DNA from: Flavobacteriaceae bacterium
GTDB lineage: Bacteria > Bacteroidota > Bacteroidia > Flavobacteriales > Flavobacteriaceae
DNA length: 64,000 nt
Direction: 5' to 3'
Assembly (NCBI GenBank): GCA_013003555.1
Contig: JABDIV010000052.1
Span: 1 to 64,000, forward strand
The notes under the pieces: generated by a model
The model's database searches: none
What the model was told of the DNA's origin: nothing
Seen by the model: the letters and a program-made list of their open reading frames with translations, nothing else
Shown here: positions 20,018-30,031 of the stretch, one piece after another
Layout: every line of letters starts with the position of its first letter
Numbering within the stretch: position 1 is the stretch's first letter
Position numbers and translations under genes: made by a program

Positions 20018-20554
20018 TTATTTTAAAAGTTGTTTTAAATGTTCCCGGGCGTAATACAATCTCGATTTTACAGTACCCTTTGAAATATCTAAAATCTCAG
20101 CTATTTCCTTTAGGTTATACTCCTGGATATAGAATAGATGCAGAACCGCACCCTGGTTCTCAGGCAGATTTTTGATCGCTTCATTCAAACGCCGCAACAG
20201 ATCTTCTCGAGAACCACCCTCTTCAATCTGTTCCTGTTCCTTCTGTTTAAAATTAGAAATTGATATCGGTCGTCTTTTTTGCTTCCTCGTCCAATCAATC
20301 GCCTTACGAACTACGATTCGCATGGCCCAGCTTTTAAAGGCATTTGGATCATCTAGTTGGTTTATTTTCCTGAAGATCAATTGCCAGCAATCCTGGACGA
20401 TATCTTTGGCATCATCCATATTCTGTGTATACCAAAATGCCTGCCTGCAAAATTTTGAATGCCATCGTTTAACCAGGAGAGCCATTGCCTTTTTATTTCC
20501 GTTCCGGAAATCTATAACCAATAAACCGTCAAGGATATCTGATTTTTTACGCAT
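20018..20554 (-). CDS. RNA polymerase sigma factor, sigma-70/ECF family
   Basis: DAKDIVQDCWQLIFRKINQLDDPNAFKSWAMRIVVRKAID; LKEIAEILDISKGTVKSRLYYAREHLK. Confidence 0.9.
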   Translation of the reverse strand: MRKKSDILDGLLVIDFRNGNKKAMALLVKRWHSKFCRQAFWYTQNMDDAKDIVQDCWQLIFRKINQLDDPNAFKSWAMRIVVRKAIDWTRKQKRRPISISNFKQKEQEQIEEGGSREDLLRRLNEAIKNLPENQGAVLHLFYIQEYNLKEIAEILDISKGTVKSRLYYAREHLKQLLK

Positions 20555-20660
20555 TGTATACTTATGACGCCATAATTAATAAAAGGTTCATTTTTTTGAC
20601 GACTTTTAAAGATAATTGAATTTATATGCGGTTTCCTTGTTGCGATTATTATTTTTGCGC

Positions 20661-22073
20661 ATGGCACGAAAGAACCGAAAACAATTCTTCCAAAATCTCG
20701 AAGTTATCGATGCCGGCGCAAAAGGAAAGGCAATTGCCAAAGCCCCTGATGGTCGGGTAATTTTTCTCAGTTATGCTGTGCCTGGTGATGTGGTAGACGT
20801 CGAGACCTTTAAAAAACGAAAAGGATATTACGAAGGTCGTGTAACGACTCTTCAAAAGTCATCCGACAAACGAGTGGAGCCTCGTTGTAAGCATTTCGGA
20901 CTTTGTGGCGGTTGCAAGTGGCAGAACATGGATTACCAGGCTCAACTCTTCTACAAGCAAAAGGAGGTTGAAAACAATCTCAGGCGAATCGGGCATCTTG
21001 ACTTGCCAGAGGTTTCACCGATTATCGGCTCAGAGGAAATCTATTTTTATCGCAATAAAATGGAATTCTCATTTAGCGATAACCGCTGGTTAACCCAGAA
21101 AGAACTTCAATCGGATGAGGTTATTCAAAATAAAAACGGACTGGGCTTTCATATTCCGGGCAAATGGGACAAAATTCTCGACCTTGATGAATGCTGGCTG
21201 CAGGCCGAGCCTTCAAATAAAATAAGAGATGCTGTGAAACAGTACGCGGTGGAACACGCGATGAGCTTCTTTAATTTAAGGCGCCAGAGTGGGTTGCTGC
21301 GAACCCTCATGATCAGAACCTCGAGTAGCGGTGAAATCATGGTTTTAATTCAGTTTTTTGAAGATGACAGCGGCAAGCGTGATGCTTTATTAAATTTTAT
21401 CAAAGACAAATTCCCGGAGATCACAAGCCTGCTTTATGTGATCAATCAGAAGGCCAATGATACCATTTACGACCAGGAGGTGATCTGCTTCTCAGGTCGT
21501 GATTATATCGAGGAATCTATGGACGATCTGACTTTTAAAATCAACGCTAAGTCCTTCTTTCAAACCAATTCAAAGCAAGCCCGTAAATTGTATGAAATAA
21601 CCAGGGATTTTGCAGGTTTGACGGGCGATGAACTGGTTTATGATCTGTATACCGGTACCGGCACCATCGCACAGTTTGTGGCCAGACTGGCCAGTAAGGT
21701 AGTTGGAATCGAATCGGTTCCGGAAGCTATTGAAGCCGCAAAAGAAAATGCGCAATTAAATGGGATAAGTAACGTTTCTTTTTGTGTTGGCGATATGAAA
21801 TCCATGTTGAATGATACATTTGTTGAAAAACATGGCGTTCCTGATGTAGTCATAACCGATCCACCACGAGATGGCATGCATAAAAATGTTGTTTCTCAGT
21901 TGATGAAAATCGCACCTGAACGCCTTGTCTATGTAAGCTGCAACAGTGCCACGCAGGCCCGTGACCTGGAGATTATGGCCGATAATTACGAGATAATTAA
22001 AGTCCAACCTGTGGATATGTTTCCACAAACCCATCATGTTGAAAATGTTGTACTTTTGGAAAAACGAAAATAA
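20661..22073 (+). CDS. rlmD: 23S rRNA (uracil-C5)-methyltransferase RlmD
   Basis: TRAM domain, CKHFGLCGGCKWQNMDYQAQL FeS motif, VYDLYTGTGTIAQFVA, ITDPPRDGMH, YVSCNSATQARDL. Confidence 0.93.
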   Translation: MARKNRKQFFQNLEVIDAGAKGKAIAKAPDGRVIFLSYAVPGDVVDVETFKKRKGYYEGRVTTLQKSSDKRVEPRCKHFGLCGGCKWQNMDYQAQLFYKQKEVENNLRRIGHLDLPEVSPIIGSEEIYFYRNKMEFSFSDNRWLTQKELQSDEVIQNKNGLGFHIPGKWDKILDLDECWLQAEPSNKIRDAVKQYAVEHAMSFFNLRRQSGLLRTLMIRTSSSGEIMVLIQFFEDDSGKRDALLNFIKDKFPEITSLLYVINQKANDTIYDQEVICFSGRDYIEESMDDLTFKINAKSFFQTNSKQARKLYEITRDFAGLTGDELVYDLYTGTGTIAQFVARLASKVVGIESVPEAIEAAKENAQLNGISNVSFCVGDMKSMLNDTFVEKHGVPDVVITDPPRDGMHKNVVSQLMKIAPERLVYVSCNSATQARDLEIMADNYEIIKVQPVDMFPQTHHVENVVLLEKRK

Positions 22074-22074
22074 T

Positions 22075-22599
22075 TTGAGATCGAGATCGCTTTTATTTTT
22101 ATCTTTTGGAATGTTGTTGGTGTTTTTATTCAATGGCTGTGAAAAAGATGATATTTGTGCTGAAGCTACTCCTACCACCCCACAACTCATTATCCGCTTT
22201 TATGATGTTGCTAGTCCTGAAGATTTGAAATCGGTAACCGGACTTTTTGCTTACGCACTTGAAGATGACGGAAGTATCGTTCCTATAGATGGTCTGGCCC
22301 AGAATAATACCGATTCAATTGCGATTCCCCTGCGCACCGACAGAACAAGCACACGATTTGTGCTTCACAAGGATTTTGCCATTGACAATAATGGCATGTT
22401 ATTAGGCAACCCGGAAACCATCACAGTAAACTATACCACTGATGATGTCTATGTTTCCAGGGCTTGCGGGTATAAAACTGTTTTTCTTGATATGTTATTC
22501 GGTGTGTCCTTAGATACTGATAACTGGATCATCAATTCTGATGTTGTTAATAATAATGTTGAAAATCAAAACGCAGCCCATGTTCAAGTCTTTCATTAG
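22075..22599 (+). CDS. DUF6452 family lipoprotein (TTG start)
   Basis: FNGCEKDDICAEATPTTPQLIIRFYDVASPEDLKSV. Confidence 0.75.
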   Translation: MRSRSLLFLSFGMLLVFLFNGCEKDDICAEATPTTPQLIIRFYDVASPEDLKSVTGLFAYALEDDGSIVPIDGLAQNNTDSIAIPLRTDRTSTRFVLHKDFAIDNNGMLLGNPETITVNYTTDDVYVSRACGYKTVFLDMLFGVSLDTDNWIINSDVVNNNVENQNAAHVQVFH

Positions 22600-23281
22600 C
22601 CTTCTGTTCGTTCTGATATTCACATCGGTATCATACGCTCAAACGGAAGACACAAAAATTGACACCACCGATAAATCAAAGCGATACGGTTTAAGGCTGG
22701 GTGGAGATATAGGTAAACTCATAAGATCGGCCATCGATTCCGACTTTCGTGGATTTGAAATTATGGGTGATTACCGATTAACCAATAATTGGTATGTTGC
22801 GGGGGAACTCGGTACCGAAGAACGAACGTCGACTACTGATTTTTTGAATTCAACAGCTAAGGGGAATTACCTTAAAGGTGGTGTAGACTATAACATGTAC
22901 AGGAATTGGTTTGGAATGGAAAATATGATCTATTCCGGATTTCGGGTGGGCGCGTCTACATTTAGTCAGACGATTAATTCCTATTCGGTCTATAATACCA
23001 ATCAAACGTTTGGGCAAACCACAATTACAGAAACGCGCGAAATCAAAGGATTAAATGCGATTTGGGGAGAGCTTATAATCGGGATAAAAGCCGAAACCCT
23101 GAAGAATCTTTACCTGGGACTTAATGTTCAATTGAAGGGCCGGATAACCGAGAAAAAGCCTGATAATTTTGAAAATATCTACATCCCCGGATTCAACAGA
23201 ACCTATGACAGTGGGCGCTTTGGTATTGGATTTGGATACAATATTTCCTATCTTATTCCTTTCTACAAAAAGGGTAACTGA
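22580..23281 (+). CDS. DUF6048 family outer membrane protein
   Basis: Signal peptide; DKSKRYGLRLGGDIGKLIRSAIDSDFRGFEIMGDYRL. Confidence 0.75.
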   Translation: MFKSFISLLFVLIFTSVSYAQTEDTKIDTTDKSKRYGLRLGGDIGKLIRSAIDSDFRGFEIMGDYRLTNNWYVAGELGTEERTSTTDFLNSTAKGNYLKGGVDYNMYRNWFGMENMIYSGFRVGASTFSQTINSYSVYNTNQTFGQTTITETREIKGLNAIWGELIIGIKAETLKNLYLGLNVQLKGRITEKKPDNFENIYIPGFNRTYDSGRFGIGFGYNISYLIPFYKKGN

Positions 23282-23805
23282 TGAACAAACAAGAGATCGC
23301 CGATCTTCTTGAAACCAAGTATAGCGCACTTTTTCTCTTTCTTGATAATCAAAGTGATGATCGATGGGAAATCGGACCAGCAGGTAAATGGACTACCGGG
23401 CAGCAGGTTCTTCATTTACTACAGAGTATTAAACCCCTTAATGCTGCCATGAGTTTACCAAAATTTATCATCAGGGCACGCTTCGGAACATCAAATCGTG
23501 AGCTTAGGGATTATGATACGGTTGTGAAAAGATATCATGAGCGTTTGAAAGCAACAAATGGCGCGACCTTCCGACCATCGCGTCAAATGAAAACTCCAGG
23601 CATTAGGGATAAGTCTTATCTTATAGACCGATTAAGAGTAGAGAATAAAAAACTGCAATACAAAACCCTAAAATGGCCTGACAAAAATCTTGATCAGTTA
23701 GTATTACCACATCCGCTAATGGGTAAAATGCCAGTAAGAGAAATGCTCATGTGGTCGGCCTACCATGTTGAACATCATTGCAATACACTCATTTCACATT
23801 ACTAA
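23281..23805 (+). CDS. DinB family protein
   Basis: Four-helix DinB pattern: KWTTGQQVLHLLQS ... LMWSAYHVEHHCNTL. Confidence 0.8.
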   Translation: MNKQEIADLLETKYSALFLFLDNQSDDRWEIGPAGKWTTGQQVLHLLQSIKPLNAAMSLPKFIIRARFGTSNRELRDYDTVVKRYHERLKATNGATFRPSRQMKTPGIRDKSYLIDRLRVENKKLQYKTLKWPDKNLDQLVLPHPLMGKMPVREMLMWSAYHVEHHCNTLISHY

Positions 23806-23898
23806 TGTTAATATCGGTTTCAACTGATATATATCATAGTTATTAGACGTCACAATACTGAACTTTATGTATTTAACGCATCTTTCAAAAAATCGGTC

Positions 23899-24432
23899 AT
23901 GAAATTATTTAAGTTTTCCTTCTATTTATCGATGGTGTTGCTATTTGGCTGCGCCTCAACATCCGAAATCGTTTCTGAGTTTGATGAAACAGCAGATTTC
24001 GATTCCTACACCACTTTTGTATTATGTATAGATGACTTATTTGTTGAAAATATCGAGTACCCCAGGTATGATAACAATGAGGTTCGTGAAATAATCGGTG
24101 AGGAAGTTGAAGCGCAAATGATTAAATTAGGTCATAAAACAAATGTTTTAAACCCTGAACTTCAAGCGGGTTTCCAACTTATTGTCGAGGAAAAGGAGGC
24201 TTCCTTCACGAATTGCGAACGTCAGGACGAATATTCATATTGGGAAGAATGTACAATCGATACAATTATTTATACCGAAGAGACATTAGTCATTTATGTT
24301 TCCGATTTTAATAAAAGGCAAATCGTTTGGCAGGCTTCCGTGAGCTGCGATATGAACCGATCAAAAGACAGGCTAAGCAAATATATTAATGAACTCGTAA
24401 CTACCTTATTTAAAGAATATCCCAAAAGTTAA
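23899..24432 (+). CDS. DUF4136-like lipoprotein
   Basis: Lipobox LLFGC; EFDETADFDSYTTF; RQIVWQASVS. Confidence 0.7.
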   Translation: MKLFKFSFYLSMVLLFGCASTSEIVSEFDETADFDSYTTFVLCIDDLFVENIEYPRYDNNEVREIIGEEVEAQMIKLGHKTNVLNPELQAGFQLIVEEKEASFTNCERQDEYSYWEECTIDTIIYTEETLVIYVSDFNKRQIVWQASVSCDMNRSKDRLSKYINELVTTLFKEYPKS

Positions 24433-25589
24433 TCCTGCTGTTTCTTTTTCTTCTTGCTTCCGGCATACATTTCATAACGAACAAATCGGGACTCAAGCTT
24501 GGCATTAAACACCTTTATCTTCCTGGAGGGACGTAACCCAATGTGTTTTAACGCTTCTAAATTTGAGGTTATGAACCATGCAATCGTTCCCGGATAACCG
24601 TGCTTCAGCGTTGATCCGATATCACCGTAAAACGATTCCATTTGAATGTCAAGTCGTTCGCCATAAGGAGGATTAAACACCATATGCAAGAGTTGTTCCC
24701 CTTCCTTTTTCGTTTTAAAAAAGTCGGTTTGTTCAATTTCTATAAAATCGTCGAGATTTGCATTTCGCACGTTTTCCTTCGCCTTTCTTACTGCCGACGG
24801 TGCTTTATCAAAACCTAATATCTTATGATTAAAATCGCGGGTTTTCTTTAACAAAGAAGCTTCTATTGTTTCAAAAAGATCTGAATCCCAATCTTTCCAG
24901 CGCTCGAAAGCAAATTCCTTTCGCATGAGATTGGGAGGAATATTGCAGGCAATCATGGCTGCCTCGATAAGAAATGTACCACTCCCACACATGGGATCAA
25001 GAAAATCAGACTGCCCTTCCCAGCCCGACATCATAATAAGACCCGCCGCCAGCACCTCATTAATCGGTGCAATATTTGTTGCAATTTTATAACCGCGTCG
25101 GTGGAGCGATTCTCCTGAGCTGTCAAAAGAAACAGTACATTGCTGCTTATCGATGTGAATATTGATCTTTAAATCCGGAAATCGAAGATCAACGTTAGGC
25201 CGCGTTCCAGTTTGCTCCCGAAATCGATCAACAATGGCATCCTTGACTTTAAGAGCAACATATTTTGAATGGGTAAATGTTGTTGAATGCACTGTGGCAT
25301 CTACAGCAAGCGAACCGGATACATCGAGATAATCCTCCCAGGGCATTGCCTTAATTTTCTTGTACAGGTCTTCTTCGCCATATACCCTGAACGAATCAAT
25401 GGGCTTAAGTATTTTTATGGCGGTTCGAAGTGCCAGATTAGCTTTATACATAAACCCTTTGTCACCAAAAAAGGAGACACTACGAACACCGGCCTTGACA
25501 TCCATGGCACCCATTGCTTTCAATTCAGAAACAAGAAGCTCTTCAAAACCATACAAGGTTTTAGCCAGCATTTTAAAATTATTCACCAT
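24429..25589 (-). CDS. THUMP-domain class I SAM-dependent RNA methyltransferase (RlmL N-terminal-like)
   Basis: KTLYGFEELLVSELKAMGA; DPMCGSGTFLIEAAMIA; VFNPPYGERL. Confidence 0.9.
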   Translation of the reverse strand: MVNNFKMLAKTLYGFEELLVSELKAMGAMDVKAGVRSVSFFGDKGFMYKANLALRTAIKILKPIDSFRVYGEEDLYKKIKAMPWEDYLDVSGSLAVDATVHSTTFTHSKYVALKVKDAIVDRFREQTGTRPNVDLRFPDLKINIHIDKQQCTVSFDSSGESLHRRGYKIATNIAPINEVLAAGLIMMSGWEGQSDFLDPMCGSGTFLIEAAMIACNIPPNLMRKEFAFERWKDWDSDLFETIEASLLKKTRDFNHKILGFDKAPSAVRKAKENVRNANLDDFIEIEQTDFFKTKKEGEQLLHMVFNPPYGERLDIQMESFYGDIGSTLKHGYPGTIAWFITSNLEALKHIGLRPSRKIKVFNAKLESRFVRYEMYAGSKKKKKQQD

Positions 25590-25601
25590 ATTACGATTCT
25601 A

Positions 25602-25634
25602 ATGGAACGCAAAAATAGAGTATTTTTGTTCCAT
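25602..25634. promoter_or_regulatory. Symmetric divergent promoter palindrome
   Basis: ATGGAACgcAAAAATA-gag-TATTTTTGTTCCAT; TATTTTTG (TAnnTTTG) on both strands between divergent genes. Confidence 0.5.
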
Positions 25635-25647
25635 ACCTTAATGTTTT

Positions 25648-26385
25648 ATGAGTTCTGAAACAACCCAGTGGTACGCTTCATGGTTTAACACACCCTATTA
25701 TCACATCCTTTACAGGGATCGGGATCATGTTGAAGCCCATGAATTTATGGACCGGCTTACGAGGCATCTGAAGCTCAATAAGGACGCCCATATCCTTGAT
25801 CTAGCCTGCGGTAGAGGACGACATTCAATTTATTTAAATAAGATTGGTTATGAAGTAACCGGACTTGATCTATCGGAGGAGAGTATTCAATATGCACGAC
25901 AATTTGAGAATGATCGCCTTCATTTTGACATGCACGACATGTGCATGCCTTATAAAAAGCAATTTGATGCTGTTTTTAATTTATTTACGAGCTTCGGTTA
26001 CTTTGAACATGATGCTGATAATCTTAAAACCATAAAGGCTATACAGTCGGATCTTAAACCTGAGGGACTCGCTGTAATCGATTTTATGAATGTTCCTTTT
26101 GTGGCTAAAAACCTTATTGCAGAAAATGTGAAATCGGTTGATGGCATTACCTTTAAATTGAATCGTCGGATAGAAGATGGCCATATTATTAAAGAGATTA
26201 AATTTGCTGATGGTGATCAGGACTTTTTCTTTACGGAACGTGTGAAAGCCTTAACGCTCCACGATTTTCAAGCAATGTTCAATGAAGCTAATCTGAAGTT
26301 AGTCGAGATTTGTGGTGATTATCATTTAAATCCTTTTGTTGAATCGACCTCTGAGCGACTCATTATGATCTTTAAGCGTCTATGA
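25648..26385 (+). CDS. Class I SAM-dependent methyltransferase
   Basis: ILDLACGRGRHSIYLNKIGYEVTGLDLSEESI. Confidence 0.88.
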   Translation: MSSETTQWYASWFNTPYYHILYRDRDHVEAHEFMDRLTRHLKLNKDAHILDLACGRGRHSIYLNKIGYEVTGLDLSEESIQYARQFENDRLHFDMHDMCMPYKKQFDAVFNLFTSFGYFEHDADNLKTIKAIQSDLKPEGLAVIDFMNVPFVAKNLIAENVKSVDGITFKLNRRIEDGHIIKEIKFADGDQDFFFTERVKALTLHDFQAMFNEANLKLVEICGDYHLNPFVESTSERLIMIFKRL

Positions 26386-27056
26386 ACAATTATTTATTTC
26401 CCGTTTATGCTGTGCTTATTGGTTTTGTCTTGGTGAAACTTTCACGTGATAAACCCATGCGGCATATAAAACTGCTTTTAGCCTTTAGTGGCGCCTTCTT
26501 ATTATCACTTACTGTTTTCGAATTATTGCCTCGTGTTTACGAAAAACTTGATGCCAAACTTACTGGCCTTCTCATTATGTCGGGGATACTATTGCAAATT
26601 TTTCTCGAATTCTTTTCTAAAGGTGCCGAACATGGCCATATTCACTTACACAAACACGAAAAAACATTTCCATGGCTTCTATTTCTAAGCCTTTGTTTGC
26701 ACGCCTTTCTTGAAGGATTTCCCATCCATCAGGAGAATGATATGGTTTACGGAGTTCTCATTCATAAAATTCCCATTGCTGTGTTGATCATTTCTTTCCT
26801 GATACAGTCAAAATTCAATAACCTAACTATTGCATTTGCAATTATCATATTCAGCGCAATGACACCTATAGGTACCTGGATTTCAAACAGCCTTTATTTG
26901 AGCGATCAGTTAATAGGCATCATCGATGCCATAGTGATTGGAATTTTCTTTCATATTTCAACCATCATCTTATTCGAAAGCAGTGAAGGGCATCGATTTA
27001 ACCTTCAAAAAATAGTAGTTATCGTGTCGGCCGTAGCCATTGCATATTTTGTTTAA
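26382..27056 (+). CDS. ZIP family metal transporter
   Basis: Multi-TM, LSLCLHAFLEGFPIH and LIHKIPIAVLI motifs. Confidence 0.8.
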   Translation: MNNYLFPVYAVLIGFVLVKLSRDKPMRHIKLLLAFSGAFLLSLTVFELLPRVYEKLDAKLTGLLIMSGILLQIFLEFFSKGAEHGHIHLHKHEKTFPWLLFLSLCLHAFLEGFPIHQENDMVYGVLIHKIPIAVLIISFLIQSKFNNLTIAFAIIIFSAMTPIGTWISNSLYLSDQLIGIIDAIVIGIFFHISTIILFESSEGHRFNLQKIVVIVSAVAIAYFV

Positions 27057-27485
27057 ATGTTCAGCAAAGAAGAATCAAAACAACTTCGAGAGGAATTCTG
27101 GACCAGTTTTGGTAAATCATACCCCAGAAAGTGGATCCTGTACAACACTAAAATTAAAAATCTGTCTCTCAAATTTCATTTCGACAGGAAAATAGCTATG
27201 GTTTGTTTAGACCTTGAAGATGACCTGGATTCACGTATCAACCGCTGGGATAAACTCACCCAATTAAAAGGAATACTGATCACTGAATATCTTCCAACTG
27301 CTGTCTATGAAGACTCCTATTTTCTTTCTAATGGTAAAGAGATATCCCGCATTTTCGTTAGCTGCGTCGAACAAGTATCTATTCATGATAAAGGCAGTTG
27401 GGGCACGGTTATGCGCTTTTTATACGATACAATGGACAAATTTGAATCGTTTTTCCTGACCAATCGCGATTTTATTTCCGCTTAA
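27057..27485 (+). CDS. DUF4268 domain-containing protein
   Basis: EFWTSFGKSYPRKWILYNTKIKNLSLKFHFDRK. Confidence 0.8.
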   Translation: MFSKEESKQLREEFWTSFGKSYPRKWILYNTKIKNLSLKFHFDRKIAMVCLDLEDDLDSRINRWDKLTQLKGILITEYLPTAVYEDSYFLSNGKEISRIFVSCVEQVSIHDKGSWGTVMRFLYDTMDKFESFFLTNRDFISA

Positions 27486-28108
27486 ATCACAAAAAGAAAG
27501 ATCATAAAAAAATGACAGATCGCACCGCCAAGAACAAAAAGATGCCAAATCACATGATTGTATGGAATGCGCTCGAAGACATAAAATACGATGCCCAATG
27601 TATAGGACAAACCGCCTGCGATTAAAAAAATAAGGCCTTGGGACGGCATGCGTTCTATCAATTCACTGAAATCAAAAATGATTAACCAACCCATCACCAG
27701 GTAAAGCAAGGTTGAAAACAACTCGAAACGGCCGGTAAAGAATAGCTTTATTATGATCCCAACAGCTGCCACGCCCCAAACGGTCCAAAACAATGGCCAT
27801 CCCCTGCTTTCGCTCAGCATTAACAATAAAACAGGTGTATAGGTGCCCGCGATAAGGAAATAAATACTCATGTGATCAACAATTCTCAAGTAGTGCTTAA
27901 TACTCTTTTTCCTTACGGCATGATAAAAGGTTGAAGCCAGGAAAAGCACGATAATTGAAATCCCATAAATAATTATACTGAAAAGACTAAAGGGTGCTGA
28001 GGTCTTGTAAAAGAGAAGCATCAGAACAAGCCCTGCAATGCCCAAAGCGGCCCCAATGGCGTGTGTAATACTGTTGAGGTGTTCCTCAGTTTCGGTCTGA
28101 ACCCTCAT
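27482..28108 (-). CDS. Hemolysin III / PAQR family membrane protein
   Basis: EEHLNSITHAIGAALGIAGLVLM; STFYHAV; DHMSIYFLIAGTYTP; start moved to MRVQTETEEH. Confidence 0.9.
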   Translation of the reverse strand: MRVQTETEEHLNSITHAIGAALGIAGLVLMLLFYKTSAPFSLFSIIIYGISIIVLFLASTFYHAVRKKSIKHYLRIVDHMSIYFLIAGTYTPVLLLMLSESRGWPLFWTVWGVAAVGIIIKLFFTGRFELFSTLLYLVMGWLIIFDFSELIERMPSQGLIFLIAGGLSYTLGIVFYVFERIPYNHVIWHLFVLGGAICHFFMIFLFVI

Positions 28109-28790
28109 TTGAAACCGTTTTGTCTGATTGCCCGAGCCACTTATCGGTAAGTTCGAAAAAATCAATATCGAGAGCCGATTTCTGACTTTCCAGTCGCCCA
28201 TTCTGGAAATTGCGCTGGAGTATGTCCTCGATCAGGTAATCTTCTTTTATATACATAGGATCGTACTCCCGCTTTAATGATATCTTGAACATTTTAGCTG
28301 TATTGTTAAACCAAAAAGCTCGCCAGCCATTTCGCAATTCTTTGATCAAATCGAAGGTGGTTTGACCGGTTTGGCGATGGATGAGTTTTATGAGGATCTG
28401 TCCTTCTGTACGCGTTAATTTCTTTAATTCTTCAGAAAACTCCCCTTCGATGTACTTTTGAATACGCTTGGCATACTTTTTCCGGTCGCGTTTACGCTCC
28501 ATCTTTTCAAGGCGGCTGTTGAGGGTTTCTAAACGCTCTGCAGCCAATTTGGCATAGGGATAGACCTTGATCGTCTTACGCCTCAGGATGAGATACCGTC
28601 GCCTGTCGTCTTTCGAAGTGAATTCCAGCTTATGCAACAGTAATACCTCATCGAGATCGATCGCTGTCCTTGGAATCGAATCGCCCTTGATAATGATATA
28701 ATGCTCTGTTACCGTATCATTTTCCTTCTCAACAACCTGTGCCGAAACCATGATGGGAAGCAGTAACCATATGAACATAAGTTTATTCAT
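28086..28790 (-). CDS. DUF4294 domain-containing protein
   Basis: Signal peptide; DEVLLLHKLEFTSKDDRRRYLILRRKTIKVYPYAKLAAERL. Confidence 0.85.
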   Translation of the reverse strand: MNKLMFIWLLLPIMVSAQVVEKENDTVTEHYIIIKGDSIPRTAIDLDEVLLLHKLEFTSKDDRRRYLILRRKTIKVYPYAKLAAERLETLNSRLEKMERKRDRKKYAKRIQKYIEGEFSEELKKLTRTEGQILIKLIHRQTGQTTFDLIKELRNGWRAFWFNNTAKMFKISLKREYDPMYIKEDYLIEDILQRNFQNGRLESQKSALDIDFFELTDKWLGQSDKTVSNEGSDRN

Positions 28791-28914
28791 GTAAAGACTT
28801 GATGCCAAAACCGTTCCATAAACGGTTTCTAATTAATTATAAAATTAAGAAAATGACCCTTTTTAAACTGTAAAATGCTGTTAATATTATTATTTTTAAG
28901 GAAAATTTGAACAA

Positions 28915-30003
28915 ATGGCCAAAGCTAAAATTCTCAATAAAAAGTCAATCGACTTTTTAGAAAAATACCTCAATAATGCAGCTCCCACAGGATATGAGTG
29001 GGACGGTCAGAGATTGTGGATGGACTATTTAAAACCCTATGTAGACACCTTCATCACCGATACCTACGGATCGGCAGTTGGAGTGATCAACCCAGATGCC
29101 GAGTATAAGGTTGTTATTGAAGGACATGCCGACGAAATTTCATGGTATGTCAATTATATTTCTGACGATGGCCTGCTTTATGTCATACGAAACGGAGGAA
29201 GCGATCATCAAATCGCACCATCGAAGGTCGTAAATATTCATACTAAAAAAGGAATAGTAAAAGGTGTATTCGGTTGGCCCGCCATTCATACCCGAAATCG
29301 GACCAAGGAAGAACCGCCAAAACCTGATAACATCTTTATAGATGTGGGATGCAAGAAAAAGGAGGAAGTCGAAAAACTGGGCGTTCATGTAGGTTGTGTA
29401 ATAACGTATCCAGACGAATTTCATATTCTTAATAAATCTAATTTTGTTTGCCGTGCCCTTGATAATCGCATGGGCGGTTTTATGATTGCAGAGGTAGCAC
29501 GCTTGTTGCATGCCAACAAAAAAAATCTCGATTTCGGACTGTATATCACCAATTCGGTTCAAGAGGAAATCGGATTGCGCGGTGCGGAAATGATTACGCA
29601 AACCATCAAACCTAATGTCGCCATTGTAACCGATGTGACGCACGATACGACCACACCGATGATCAATAAGAAAAAAGAAGGCCATTGCGAGTTGGGTGAA
29701 GGCCCTGTAATTGCCTACGCTCCCGCTGTTCAGCAAAAACTCCGGGACCTGATCATCGATACAGCCGAAGAGAAGAAAATTCCGTTTCAGCGCGCTGCAT
29801 TGTCGAGAGCTACGGGAACCGATACCGACGCCTTCGCCTATAGCAACGGCGGCGTGGCAAGCGCCCTGATCTCATTGCCCCTTAGGTATATGCATACCAC
29901 TGTTGAAATGGTCCATCGCGAGGATGTGGAAAATGTGATACGTCTTATTTATGAATCCGTTTTAAAAATCAAGAGCGGTGAATCGTTCTCATATTTTGAA
30001 TAA
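28915..30003 (+). CDS. M42 family metallopeptidase (aminopeptidase)
   Basis: IEGHADEISWYV; CRALDNRMGGFMIAEV; VQEEIGLRGAEM; TDVTHDTTTP. Confidence 0.92.
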   Translation: MAKAKILNKKSIDFLEKYLNNAAPTGYEWDGQRLWMDYLKPYVDTFITDTYGSAVGVINPDAEYKVVIEGHADEISWYVNYISDDGLLYVIRNGGSDHQIAPSKVVNIHTKKGIVKGVFGWPAIHTRNRTKEEPPKPDNIFIDVGCKKKEEVEKLGVHVGCVITYPDEFHILNKSNFVCRALDNRMGGFMIAEVARLLHANKKNLDFGLYITNSVQEEIGLRGAEMITQTIKPNVAIVTDVTHDTTTPMINKKKEGHCELGEGPVIAYAPAVQQKLRDLIIDTAEEKKIPFQRAALSRATGTDTDAFAYSNGGVASALISLPLRYMHTTVEMVHREDVENVIRLIYESVLKIKSGESFSYFE

Positions 30004-30031
30004 TTCACCACTATTCCAATAAATAGAGGAA

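Noticed and set aside
29140-29736. 198-aa minus ORF opposite the M42 peptidase
   Set aside because: Long but antisense to a motif-rich peptidase CDS; no recognisable domain.
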